Shown here one piece after another: positions 55,352-64,000 of a stretch of DNA of 64,000 nt. A model generated the notes under the pieces. It was given only the letters and a program-made list of their open reading frames with translations, made no database searches and was not told the DNA's origin. How positions within the stretch are numbered: position 1 is the stretch's first letter; the number at the start of each line of letters is the position of its first letter. Made by a program: the position numbers and the translations under genes. The stretch comes from Gemmatimonadales bacterium (lineage in GTDB: Bacteria; Gemmatimonadota; Gemmatimonadetes; Gemmatimonadales; GWC2-71-9): positions 1-64,000 of the forward strand of contig JAHBVU010000003.1 in the NCBI GenBank assembly GCA_019637315.1, read 5' to 3'.

Positions 55352-57031
55352 ATGGCTAAACATCAATACATCTTCACGATGCAGAATCTCCGGAAGGTCG
55401 TGCCGCCGAGCCGAGAGATTCTCAAAGGCATCTACCTCTCGTTTTACCCGGGCGCCAAGATCGGCGTGCTGGGATCGAATGGCGCGGGCAAGTCGAGTCT
55501 GCTCAAGATCATGGCCGGCGTCGACCAGGATTTCCTGGGCGACGCTCGGCCGGCCGATGGCATTCGAATCGGCTATCTGCCGCAAGAGCCCTCGCTCGAC
55601 CCGAGCCTGGATGTGCGCGGCAACGTCGAACGCGCCGTCGCCCCGATCCGAGGCCTGCTGACGCAGTTCGAAGAAATCAGCATGAAGTTCGCCGAGCCGA
55701 TGAGCGATGAGGAGATGAACGCGCTGCTCGAGAAGCAGGGCGACCTCCAGACCACCATCGACGCGCTGGGCGCGTGGGAGCTCGATCGCAAACTCGACAT
55801 TGCCATGGATGCGCTCCGGCTGCCCCCAGGGGACGCCGAGGTGACCAATCTTTCCGGTGGCGAGAAGCGCCGAGTTGCGCTGTGTCGGGTGCTGCTCGAG
55901 CAACCTGACATGCTCCTGCTCGACGAGCCGACCAACCATCTCGACGCCGAGTCGGTGGCGTGGCTGGAGCGCCATCTGGCGGAGTTTCCGGGCACCGTGG
56001 TGGCGATTACCCATGACCGCTACTTCCTCGACAACGTAGCCGGATGGATCCTCGAGCTCGATCGCGGCGCCGGGATTCCCTGGGAGGGCAACTACTCGAG
56101 CTGGCTCAACCAGAAGAAGAAGCGGCTCGAGCAGGAAGAGAAAGCGGCATCAGCTCGGCAGCGCACACTCGAGCGCGAACTCGAGTGGATCAACCTGTCG
56201 CCCAAGGCTCGCCAGGCCAAAGGCAAGGCACGCATCAACGCCTATGAGTCGCTGCTCGCGGAAGGTCAGCAGGAACAGGAGGGCAGCGCGGAGATTCTGA
56301 TCCCGGTTCCGCCGCGCCTGGGCGACGAGGTCGTCGTCGCCAAAGACCTCCGAAAGGGCTTCGGCGATCGGCTCCTGTTCGAGAACCTCAACTTTGCATT
56401 GCCCCGCGGCGGAATCGTCGGCATCATCGGACCCAACGGCGCCGGCAAGACGACGCTGTTCCGGATGATCATGGGCGCGGAGCAGCCGGACGGAGGCGAG
56501 CTGGTCGTCGGCAGCACGGTGCAGCCGTCATATGTCGATCAATCGCGCGAGGCACTGGACCCGGACAAGACGGTGTACGAGGAGATCTCGGGAGGACAGG
56601 ACATCCTGGACTTCGGCAAGCGCCAGGTCAATGCGCGCGCCTACTGCGCCGGCTTCAACTTCAAGGGCGCCGACCAGCAGAAAAAGGTCGGCGTCCTGTC
56701 CGGCGGAGAGCGAAACCGGCTTCATCTGGCCAAACTGCTCAAGAGCGGGGGCAACCTGCTGCTGCTCGACGAACCCACCAACGACCTCGACGTCGACACA
56801 CTGCGTGCGCTCGAGGATGCTCTGCTCCGCTTCGCAGGTTGCGCCGTCGTGATCAGCCACGATCGCTGGTTTCTGGACCGGGTCGCGACCCACATTCTGG
56901 CCTTCGAAGGCGAGAGTGAAGTCGTCTGGTACGAAGGCAACTATCAGGACTACGCCGCGGACTACAAGCGGCGTAAAGGGGTTGCCGTCGACCAGCCGCA
57001 CCGGATCCGTTACAAGAAGCTGGTGCACTAG
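55352..57031 (+). CDS. ettA: Energy-dependent translational throttle protein EttA (ABC-F)
   Basis: This 559-residue cytoplasmic ABC-F ATPase binds the ribosomal E site and gates elongation by ADP/ATP ratio. It has two ABC domains: first [16 protein letters not shown] with [17 protein letters not shown], second [16 protein letters not shown] with [15 protein letters not shown]. The EttA arm insert is in domain 1 (about 95-135). The linker between domains ([20 protein letters not shown]) is basic and helical, as in EttA. The start at 55352 has only a weak ribosome-binding site. Confidence 0.95.
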   Translation: MAKHQYIFTMQNLRKVVPPSREILKGIYLSFYPGAKIGVLGSNGAGKSSLLKIMAGVDQDFLGDARPADGIRIGYLPQEPSLDPSLDVRGNVERAVAPIRGLLTQFEEISMKFAEPMSDEEMNALLEKQGDLQTTIDALGAWELDRKLDIAMDALRLPPGDAEVTNLSGGEKRRVALCRVLLEQPDMLLLDEPTNHLDAESVAWLERHLAEFPGTVVAITHDRYFLDNVAGWILELDRGAGIPWEGNYSSWLNQKKKRLEQEEKAASARQRTLERELEWINLSPKARQAKGKARINAYESLLAEGQQEQEGSAEILIPVPPRLGDEVVVAKDLRKGFGDRLLFENLNFALPRGGIVGIIGPNGAGKTTLFRMIMGAEQPDGGELVVGSTVQPSYVDQSREALDPDKTVYEEISGGQDILDFGKRQVNARAYCAGFNFKGADQQKKVGVLSGGERNRLHLAKLLKSGGNLLLLDEPTNDLDVDTLRALEDALLRFAGCAVVISHDRWFLDRVATHILAFEGESEVVWYEGNYQDYAADYKRRKGVAVDQPHRIRYKKLVH

Positions 57032-57110
57032 CAGAGCAGCCGTACCCATCCCGGCCTCGCGGCACGGCCTTCGCAGAACGCGGGGTCCGGGATCGACACG
57101 ACGAGGACGC

Positions 57111-59273
57111 ATGTCGCTGTTACGACAAAAGATTACTGCCCTCCCGCCGCGACTGGAGGGTCTTGCCGCCCTGGCGACCAACCTGTCGTGGAGCTGGAAC
57201 CGCGACGCGCGGGAGCTCTTGCGTGCCATCGACCCGCCACTCTGGCGGGAGACGCGTTATAACCCGATTGCCATGCTGCGGGAGGTCTCGCCGACCCGAC
57301 TGCAGGCGCTGGCTCGGGACAACGAGTTCCTGGTTCGGTACGATCGGGTCATGGGCTGGCTTGCCAACGACCAGACTCGCGAGCGAACCTGGTTCAATCG
57401 GAAGTACCCTGGTCTGGGCGACCGGCCAGTTGCCTACTTCTGTGCGGAATTCGGGTTGCACAGCTCGGTCCCGATCTACAGCGGCGGCTTGGGTATCCTG
57501 GCAGGCGATCACTGCAAGACGGCCAGCGACCTCGGGGTTCCGTTCGTCGGCGTCGGCCTTTCGTACATGAAGGGCTACTTCGACCAGCGGCTCCGGGCCG
57601 ACGGGTGGCAGGAGGACAGCGACGAGCACGTCGACCCGAATACCACCCCGCTGCTGCCGGTACGGGGCCCGAGTGGCGAACCCCACCTGGCGGTCGTCGA
57701 TACCTTCGGACGGCCAGTCCACATCCAGGTCTGGACCATGAAGGTGGGGCGGGTTCCACTCTACCTGCTCGACACCAACCTCGAAGAGAACCACCCGGAA
57801 GATCGCACCTTGCTCAGCAAGCTGTACGCCGGGGGGCCGGACCTCCGGCTGCGACAAGAGTGGCTGCTCGGTGTCGGCGGCGTTCGGGTACTTCGGGCGG
57901 TGGGCATCGATCCTGGTGCCTGGCATGCCAACGAAGGGCATGCGGCGTTCATGATGCTCGAGCGGGTTCGCGAGCTGTGCGTGGCTGGCACATCGTTCGA
58001 CGAGGCAGTTCGCCAGGTACGCGCAGCGTCGGTGTTCACGACGCACACGCCCGTGCCAGCCGGCCACGATGCCTTCGATCTCGACCACCTGGCCGAATGC
58101 ACCGGCCCGATCTGGGAGGAGATGGGGGTCGACCGAGAGACGCTGTTTGGCCTGGGCATTCATGACCCGGTCCGCGAGCCGCGATTCCAGATGACGGTGC
58201 TGGCGATCCGGGCCGCATCGCATATCAACGGGGTCTCGAAGCGTCACGGGCAGGTCACCCGGGACATCTGGCATTCGCTCTGGCCCGGCCGGCCCCAGGA
58301 TGACGTTCCGATCGGTGCCATTACCAACGGGGTCCATCTCGCCACCTGGATGGCCAATCCTGTCATGGCACTGCTCGATCGCGAGTTGGGCCAGGACTGG
58401 GGCCTGCGCCTCGACGACCCCTCGCTTTGGGAGCAGATTCGTTACCTCAACCCCGCGGCACTCTGGGCCACCCACCAGGAGCTCAAAGGGATCATGATGG
58501 GTTCGATTCGCGAGGACGCCCGGAGACGCTTTGCCGGGCACTGGGAAGCCGCGAATCAGGTGGTTGCCGCGGGCACGCTGATGCACCCGTTTGCTCTCAC
58601 CATCGGCTTTGCGCGACGGTTCGCCACGTACAAGCGTGCTGCGCTGATCTTCAAGGACCCCGAACGCCTGCACCGCCTGCTGTGCGACAAACGCCGGCCG
58701 GTGCAGATCATCTTTGCCGGGAAGGCTCACCCGGCAGACAATCCGGGCAAGCAGGTGCTGCAGCAGGTCTACGAGACGACCCACGACAAGTTCTACGAGG
58801 GACGAGTGGCCTTCCTCGAGGACTACGACATGAATCTGGCGGGCACCCTGGTGCAGGGTGTCGACGTCTGGCTCAACCTTCCGCGAGTGCCGCTGGAGGC
58901 CTGCGGCACGAGCGGCATGAAGGCAGCCTTCAACGGTGTTCCCCAGTTGGGCACGATCGACGGTTGGTGGGAGGAGGGATACGACGGCACCAACGGCTGG
59001 GCCATTCCCTACCCGCCGGACGACGATCCTGAGATTGCCGACGCTTCCGACGCCGAGCATTTCTATCGGCTGCTGGAGGAGGAGCTGATCCCCCTCTACT
59101 ACGAGCGCGATGCCTCGGGCGTTCCCTATGCCTGGGTCGACAAGATGCGCAATGCGCTCCGGGTCGCCATGGCCCAGTTCAGCGCGCGTCGGATGGTGCA
59201 GGACTACAGCGACCGCTACTACGTTCGCGCCATGCGCGCCGACGACGCGGCCGACGACCCGCCGACCGGCTGA
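57111..59273 (+). CDS. glgP: Alpha-glucan phosphorylase (TIGR02094 short type)
   Basis: This 720-residue PLP enzyme releases glucose-1-phosphate from alpha-glucans. It is the short form with an extra N-terminal DUF3417 segment (ALATNLSWSWNRDAREL). Marks are PIYSGGLGILAGDHCKTASD, TTHTPVPAGHDAF and the C-terminal PLP-site region LEACGTSGMKAAFNGVPQLG with the Lys. The ATG at 57111 was taken over a longer frame because the DUF3417 start is right there. It begins the glgP-glgA-GH57-GH57 operon. Confidence 0.94.
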   Translation: MSLLRQKITALPPRLEGLAALATNLSWSWNRDARELLRAIDPPLWRETRYNPIAMLREVSPTRLQALARDNEFLVRYDRVMGWLANDQTRERTWFNRKYPGLGDRPVAYFCAEFGLHSSVPIYSGGLGILAGDHCKTASDLGVPFVGVGLSYMKGYFDQRLRADGWQEDSDEHVDPNTTPLLPVRGPSGEPHLAVVDTFGRPVHIQVWTMKVGRVPLYLLDTNLEENHPEDRTLLSKLYAGGPDLRLRQEWLLGVGGVRVLRAVGIDPGAWHANEGHAAFMMLERVRELCVAGTSFDEAVRQVRAASVFTTHTPVPAGHDAFDLDHLAECTGPIWEEMGVDRETLFGLGIHDPVREPRFQMTVLAIRAASHINGVSKRHGQVTRDIWHSLWPGRPQDDVPIGAITNGVHLATWMANPVMALLDRELGQDWGLRLDDPSLWEQIRYLNPAALWATHQELKGIMMGSIREDARRRFAGHWEAANQVVAAGTLMHPFALTIGFARRFATYKRAALIFKDPERLHRLLCDKRRPVQIIFAGKAHPADNPGKQVLQQVYETTHDKFYEGRVAFLEDYDMNLAGTLVQGVDVWLNLPRVPLEACGTSGMKAAFNGVPQLGTIDGWWEEGYDGTNGWAIPYPPDDDPEIADASDAEHFYRLLEEELIPLYYERDASGVPYAWVDKMRNALRVAMAQFSARRMVQDYSDRYYVRAMRADDAADDPPTG

Positions 59274-59277
59274 TCCG

Positions 59278-60777
59278 ATGCTCGATCGCCGCCGGGTGTC
59301 CCACCGACGTTTCTCCGCTTCCGCTCTGCAGCATTCGAGCGGCGAGCCGGTCACGGTGGTACACGTTGCGGCAGAATACTATCCCTTCGCGCGGTCGGGA
59401 GGGCTGGCGGAAGCGGTTGCGAACCTGGCCAAATGGCAATCGCGGAGCGGCGTCCGCTCCCTCGCGATTCTCCCGCTCTACCGGAGCGCGAAGGACAAGG
59501 CGGGCCCCCTCGTCCAAGTCGGCGCACCGATCGACGTCGCCATCGGCCCGCGGCGCGAGACGGTCCGACTGCTGACCCAAGCCACGCCCGAACCAGGGGC
59601 AACGATCTATTTCATCGAGTACGATCCCTATTTCGATCGGCCACAGCTCTATGGCGATCGGACCGGAGACTACTCCGACAACGCGCAGCGGTTCTCGCTC
59701 TTTGCGCGCGCGAGCGTGCTCGCACTGCCGCGAATTACCTCTGGACCGATCCTGCTGCACGCCCACGATTGGCACGCGGCGCTGGCCCTGGCCTACCTGC
59801 GTGTCTACCACGCCGACGACGGCGAGCTCGGTCGCGCAAGCACCGTGTTGTCGGTTCACAACGCCGGCTACCAGGGCCACTATCCCGCGTCGACGATGGC
59901 CGAGATCGGCTTGCCCTGGGAGCTGTTCAACTGGCGGCAGGTCGAGTGGTACGGCAAGGTCAACCTGCTCAAGGCCGGGCTAGTCTTTGCCGACGCGGTC
60001 GTGACGGTCAGCCCCAACCACGCCGCCGAACTGAGGACCGCGGCGGGCGGCTTCGGCCTGCAGGAAGTTTTTGCCTCGCTCGGCAAGCGTTTCAGTGGCA
60101 TTCTCAACGGCATCGACCCCGAGGAATGGGACCCGAGCCGAGACCCCCAGATCGCCGCGCCGTTCTCGGCCGAGGACCTGTCAGGCAAGGCGGCCTGCAA
60201 GCGCGCGTTGCAGGAGCGCTTCCGTCTGGCGCGTGAGCCCCGCGTCCCGATCATTGGCATGGCCGCGCGTCTGGTCACGCAGAAGGGACTCGAACTGGTC
60301 GTCGCCAGCTTTGACCTCTTCCAGGTGGAAGCACAGTTCGTCTTCATCGGCGCCGGCGAGGCGCGCTTCGAATCGGCGCTCAAGCGTATTGCCGGCATGA
60401 TGCCGGATCGGGTGGCCGTCGACACCAACTTCACCGACGAGCTCGAGCATCAGGTCATGGCTGGCGCAGACTTCCTGCTGATGCCCTGCCAATACGAGCC
60501 ATGCGGTTTGACCCAGATGCGGGCGCAGCGGTACGGCGTAGCGCCGATCGTCCGACGGGTGGGCGGTCTGGTCGACACCGTGGAGGACGGCGTGACCGGC
60601 TTCGTCTTCGATCCGTACGAGGCCCCGTCGCTGGTCGGTGCCACCCTGCGCGGCATCGACACCTATCACAATCCCGCCGAGTGGCGCCGGCTGATGACGT
60701 TCGCCATGGCGACGGACTTCAGCTGGGAGCGCTCGGTCGGCGAGTATCTCGACGTGTATCAGACGGTGATCCGATGA
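59278..60777 (+). CDS. glgA: Glycogen/starch synthase
   Basis: This 499-residue GT5 enzyme extends alpha-1,4-glucan from ADP- or UDP-glucose. The sugar-nucleotide loop is ARSGGLAEAVANL, where the KxGGL Lys is replaced by Arg. HAHDWHAALALAYL and VLSVHNAGYQGHYP are core GT5 motifs, and the C-terminal half has SRYEPCGLTQMRAQRYG-like sequence (QYEPCGLTQMRAQ). The first 25 residues are a polar extension. It starts 4 bp after glgP. No glgC that would make ADP-glucose is in the window. Confidence 0.93.
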   Translation: MLDRRRVSHRRFSASALQHSSGEPVTVVHVAAEYYPFARSGGLAEAVANLAKWQSRSGVRSLAILPLYRSAKDKAGPLVQVGAPIDVAIGPRRETVRLLTQATPEPGATIYFIEYDPYFDRPQLYGDRTGDYSDNAQRFSLFARASVLALPRITSGPILLHAHDWHAALALAYLRVYHADDGELGRASTVLSVHNAGYQGHYPASTMAEIGLPWELFNWRQVEWYGKVNLLKAGLVFADAVVTVSPNHAAELRTAAGGFGLQEVFASLGKRFSGILNGIDPEEWDPSRDPQIAAPFSAEDLSGKAACKRALQERFRLAREPRVPIIGMAARLVTQKGLELVVASFDLFQVEAQFVFIGAGEARFESALKRIAGMMPDRVAVDTNFTDELEHQVMAGADFLLMPCQYEPCGLTQMRAQRYGVAPIVRRVGGLVDTVEDGVTGFVFDPYEAPSLVGATLRGIDTYHNPAEWRRLMTFAMATDFSWERSVGEYLDVYQTVIR

Positions 60778-60787
60778 CGGCAGCGCC

Positions 60788-62470
60788 ATGGACCTGATAC
60801 TCGCGCTGCACAGCCATCTGCCCTACGTCCTCAACCACGGGCGCTGGCCGCACGGATCGGACTGGATCGTCGAAGCGGCGGTCGACACCTACCTGCCGCT
60901 CCTCGAAACGCTGGGTATCCTCGAGACCCAGGGCATCAGGGTCCCCCTGACCGTTGGCGTGACACCGGTGCTCGGTGCGCAGCTGTCCAGCCCGACGTTC
61001 GGGCAGGAGCTCGATGCCTTTCTGGCCCAGCGCCTGGCCGCGTGCGATGAGGCGATCGCCGATTTTGCCCTCAGCGGCGAGAAGCAGCTGACCCCGATTG
61101 CGGAGTTCTGGCGCGGCCGCCTGGCCCGGCTGGAACGGCTCTTCGCGCGGATCGATCGCGACATCGTCGGGGCGCTCAGGCGGCATCAGGAGGCTGGGCG
61201 GATCGAGATCATGAGCTCGGCAGCTACGCACGGCTTCCTGCCGCTGCTGGCGCGGGACGAGAGCATTCGGCTGCAGCTTGCGGTTGGCCTGGTGGAGCAT
61301 CGTCGGCTGTTCGGTCGCGCGGCCCAGGGTTGCTGGGCACCGGAGTGCGCCTATCGCCCGCGCGGCGATTGGCAGCCGCATCCCGACGCGCCGGCCCAGG
61401 CCGACCGCGCCGGCATCGAAACCCATCTGGCCGACGCGGGATACCGGTATTTCTTCACCGACTCGCACCTGGCCCAGGCCGGGCGAACCCTGGGGCTCTA
61501 CCGGAGCGGCAACCGTCCGGATGGCGGACTCGAACCCACCGACGACCCGCTCGATCTCCCCGCCGCCCGATCGCCGTACCGGGCCTACCAGGTCTCGCCC
61601 CGCCCCGGCCAGCCAACGGTTGCTACGCTGGTTCGTGATCCGGTGTCGTCGCGACGGGTCTGGAGCCGGCACCAGGGCTACCCCGGCGACGGCGCCTACC
61701 TCGAGTTTCACAAGATCCGTTTTCCCGGCGGCCTCAAGCTGTGGCAGGTAACCGGCGCCGACGTCGACTTGGGCGGCAAACGGTGGTACGACCCCAACGG
61801 TGCGCGGGCGCGGGTCCGCCAGCACGCCGACGATTATGCCGCCCTGCTCGAAAGCGTGGCGGTGGGGGAGGCCGCGCATGGTGGCCAGCTGATCGTCGCG
61901 CCGTTTGATACGGAGCTCTTCGGTCATTGGTGGTTCGAGGGGGTCGACTTTCTGCTCGACCTGTATCGCGCCTTGGAGCGGAATACGACCCCGCGCCCGG
62001 TGACAGCGAGCACCCATCTGGCGGAGACGCCGCCATCGGCGGCGGTCCATCTCGCCGAAGGATCATGGGGAGCCAACGGCGACTTCAGCAAATGGCTCAA
62101 CCCGGACACCGAGTGGACCTGGCTCAGGCTCTGGCCGGCCGAAGACCGCTTCTGGTCCGTCGCCGCCCGTGCCATCGAGCGGTCCGATGCGCATCCGGTG
62201 CTGGAACAAGCCGCGCGCGAGCTGCTGCTGGCCCAGTCGTCCGACTGGCAGTTCATCATTTCATCCGCCACGGCGGGCGACTATGCGTCCAAACGGTTCA
62301 CCGAGCACCTCGACAACCTGGATCAGCTGCTCGGGATGCTCGAGGCCACTGTGCTACCTGAGCAGGCCGTCGCGGTTGCCGGAGAGATGCGGACCCGGAG
62401 CGACCTCTTTCCTTCAATCATCCCTGCTCTCCGGTCCGCCTTGGCCGTCAGAGGACCCCTGATCGCATGA
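60788..62470 (+). CDS. GH57 1,4-alpha-glucan branching enzyme
   Basis: This 560-residue GH57 protein forms alpha-1,6 branches in glycogen. It begins LILALHSHLPYVLNHGRWPHG. The catalytic nucleophile is the Glu of CWAPECAYRP and the acid/base is the Asp of VAPFDTELFGHWWFEG. These match known GH57 branching enzymes. The C-terminal DUF1957-like helices (HPVLEQAARELLLAQSSDWQ) are present. It sits 10 bp after glgA and overlaps the next gene (ATGA). Confidence 0.9.
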   Translation: MDLILALHSHLPYVLNHGRWPHGSDWIVEAAVDTYLPLLETLGILETQGIRVPLTVGVTPVLGAQLSSPTFGQELDAFLAQRLAACDEAIADFALSGEKQLTPIAEFWRGRLARLERLFARIDRDIVGALRRHQEAGRIEIMSSAATHGFLPLLARDESIRLQLAVGLVEHRRLFGRAAQGCWAPECAYRPRGDWQPHPDAPAQADRAGIETHLADAGYRYFFTDSHLAQAGRTLGLYRSGNRPDGGLEPTDDPLDLPAARSPYRAYQVSPRPGQPTVATLVRDPVSSRRVWSRHQGYPGDGAYLEFHKIRFPGGLKLWQVTGADVDLGGKRWYDPNGARARVRQHADDYAALLESVAVGEAAHGGQLIVAPFDTELFGHWWFEGVDFLLDLYRALERNTTPRPVTASTHLAETPPSAAVHLAEGSWGANGDFSKWLNPDTEWTWLRLWPAEDRFWSVAARAIERSDAHPVLEQAARELLLAQSSDWQFIISSATAGDYASKRFTEHLDNLDQLLGMLEATVLPEQAVAVAGEMRTRSDLFPSIIPALRSALAVRGPLIA

Positions 62471-64000
62471 CGACGGGCACGGGGCGACGCAGCGTCGTCA
62501 TCCACGGCCACTTCTACCAGCCGCCGCGGGAGGACCCGTGGATCGACCTGGTCGAGCGTGAGATCAGCGCGGCGCCGTTCCACGACTGGAACCAGCGGGT
62601 CGACCACGAGTGTTATCGGGCGGTACTTGCTGCGCGGGTTGTCGGGGAAGACGGCAGTATCCGGCGTATCGTCAATACGCTGGAATGGATCAGCTTCAAC
62701 GTTGGCCCGACCCTGCTCGAGTGGATGGAGAAGGAAGCGCCGGCCACCTACCGCGGCATTCTTGCCGCCGACCGCGCCAGTATGATCCGGCTCGGCGCAG
62801 GCAACGCTATAGCGATGCCGTATCACCATACCATCCTTCCGCTTGCCTCGTATCACGACAAGGTCACGGAGGTTCGCTGGGGCATCGCCGATTTCCGACG
62901 CCGGTTCGGCCGCGAACCAGTCGGGATGTGGCTGCCGGAGACGGCGGTGGACGACGAGACACTCGATGTCCTCGCAATGGAGGGGATTCACTTCACTCTC
63001 CTGGCGCCGCATCAGTTGACCAAGCTCCCGCCGGCTGGTTTGCCCGGACGCTACCAGACCGGCCGCGGCCGATCGATCGTGATCATCCCCTATGACGGCG
63101 GAATGAGTCACGACGTCGCGTTTGGTCCCTTGGTGCGAAGTGCCGATCTCTGGCTCAGGCGCCTGCTCGAGCCACCGCTCCCGGCCCGCGGGCCCCGGCT
63201 CGAAAGCGTCGCGACCGACGGCGAGACCTACGGCCACCACCACAAGTTCGGTGACATGGCGCTTGCTGCCGTCTTGCATGCGCTCCATGGGCGCCGCGAC
63301 GTTCGGATCGAGAACTTCGCCAGCTTCCTCGCCCGTCATCCGCCACAACACGATGTCACGATCGAGGCACCGACCTCGTGGAGTTGCGCTCACGGGGTCG
63401 AACGCTGGCGGTCGGACTGCGGCTGCCGGATGACGGCGGGAACCTCGCAGGCCTGGCGCGCTCCGCTGCGGGACGCGATCGTGTGGCTGACCGACGAACT
63501 GCATGCCCTCTACGGCGCCGAAGCGGCTCAGTACTTCGAGGACCCCTGGGCAGCCCGAACGACATACGGCATCACCGGGGCGCCCAGCGACCTTCCCGAG
63601 CGGGCACGGGAACTGATCGAGCTCGAGCGAAACGCCCTGCGCAGCTTCACCTCCTGCGGATGGTTCTTCGACGACATCGGTGGAATCGAGTCGATTCAGA
63701 TCTTGCGTTATGCCGCACGTGCGCTCGACCTCGCCGGACCGACGGGCCCTGATCTCGAGCGCGGCTTTCTCGAGCGGCTGGCCGCAGCCGAAAGCAACGA
63801 CCCTGCGCTCGGAACGGGAGCCGACATCTACCGACGCAGCGCCCGGCCGCGCTGGCCGGCGGAGCAACGCGTGGCCGCGGGATTTGCCGCGATGTCGGGC
63901 CTGTGTCCCGGTCACACACGGCACCTGATCGGCGGGTTCCTGGCAGGGCCCTCGGAGCAGAACACGGTTCAGGTCCAGCACCGACGGACAGGCCACCGCA
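62467..64000 (+). CDS. GH57-family protein with DUF3536-type layout, C-terminus cut by window edge
   Basis: The 511 visible residues begin RSVVIHGHFYQPPREDPW, the N-terminal beta-strand of a GH57 barrel. MWLPETAVDDETLDVLA carries the putative nucleophile Glu, and SVATDGETYGHHHKFGD the second acidic motif. The region beyond about residue 330 resembles DUF3536. These proteins are often found next to glycogen genes, but their activity is not well defined. The start overlaps the branching enzyme stop by 4 bp. Confidence 0.85.
   Translation, partial: MTTGTGRRSVVIHGHFYQPPREDPWIDLVEREISAAPFHDWNQRVDHECYRAVLAARVVGEDGSIRRIVNTLEWISFNVGPTLLEWMEKEAPATYRGILAADRASMIRLGAGNAIAMPYHHTILPLASYHDKVTEVRWGIADFRRRFGREPVGMWLPETAVDDETLDVLAMEGIHFTLLAPHQLTKLPPAGLPGRYQTGRGRSIVIIPYDGGMSHDVAFGPLVRSADLWLRRLLEPPLPARGPRLESVATDGETYGHHHKFGDMALAAVLHALHGRRDVRIENFASFLARHPPQHDVTIEAPTSWSCAHGVERWRSDCGCRMTAGTSQAWRAPLRDAIVWLTDELHALYGAEAAQYFEDPWAARTTYGITGAPSDLPERARELIELERNALRSFTSCGWFFDDIGGIESIQILRYAARALDLAGPTGPDLERGFLERLAAAESNDPALGTGADIYRRSARPRWPAEQRVAAGFAAMSGLCPGHTRHLIGGFLAGPSEQNTVQVQHRRTGHR

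Noticed and set aside
57120-59354. 744-residue open frame on the minus strand opposite glgP
   Set aside because: Same cause: a shadow of the phosphorylase coding frame, with no recognisable domain.
62323-63996. 557-residue open frame on the minus strand opposite the DUF3536 gene
   Set aside because: Shadow frame; the plus-strand frame reads a GH57 protein throughout.

Overview
The window is high-GC chromosomal DNA with dense, mostly co-directional genes that often overlap by 4 bp (ATGA, GTGA or TTGA). No plasmid, phage or insertion-sequence genes, rRNA, tRNA or CRISPR arrays were seen. The gene set points to an aerobic Gram-negative heterotroph, probably Gemmatimonadota or a near relative: alternative complex III (ActABCDEF), a PadR/ADOP permease pair, zinc-ribbon Ser/Thr kinases, a PilT-type ATPase, a large PIG-L deacetylase, and a GH57-based glycogen cluster. 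The taxonomic call is an inference from gene content.

Layout. 1-1574: an ADOP-type permease, cut by the left edge, with its PadR repressor and two matching palindromes upstream. 1621-9256: the six-gene alternative complex III operon (minus strand), a strong terminator at its end and a CRP-type palindrome before its first gene. 9396-13503: an overlapping chain of ferritin, a beta-hydroxyacid-type dehydrogenase, an unknown protein, a PilT-like ATPase and TrmJ. 13601-17964: a membrane Ser/Thr kinase diverges from a TetR regulator, which is followed by an acyl-CoA dehydrogenase. 18051-26053: queF, an unknown gene, citrate synthase, arginine decarboxylase, then an operon of a TIGR01777 sugar-nucleotide-epimerase-like protein, queC, queE and a degenerate HD protein. 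26057-30916: a gamma-carbonic-anhydrase-like protein lacking two metal ligands, a diguanylate cyclase fused by overlap to a pseudokinase-kinase gene, cspA and infA.

31057-40748 (minus strand) is one long overlapping operon: a DUF971 protein, a small membrane protein, a PIG-L deacetylase, a complete binding-protein-dependent ABC importer of the iron/spermidine type, an MFS exporter and an M3 oligopeptidase. 40830-50094 holds aconitase, a primary-type sigma factor with a near-consensus promoter, the three-part proton-translocating transhydrogenase, and thrB-thrC. 50099-64000 is a carbohydrate-reserve region: trehalose-6-phosphate synthase/phosphatase, a GH15 enzyme, a secreted peroxiredoxin, EttA, then glgP, glgA, a GH57 branching enzyme and a second GH57 (DUF3536) protein cut by the right edge.

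Together these encode respiratory electron transfer (Act complex, Pnt), TCA entry (citrate synthase, aconitase), queuosine synthesis (QueC, QueE, QueF; no QueD here), storage glucan and trehalose metabolism, and several signalling proteins. The most unusual items are the cyclase-pseudokinase-kinase pair, the metal-site-degenerate carbonic anhydrase homologue, the paired PadR operators, and speA, whose only good ribosome-binding site precedes an AUC codon.
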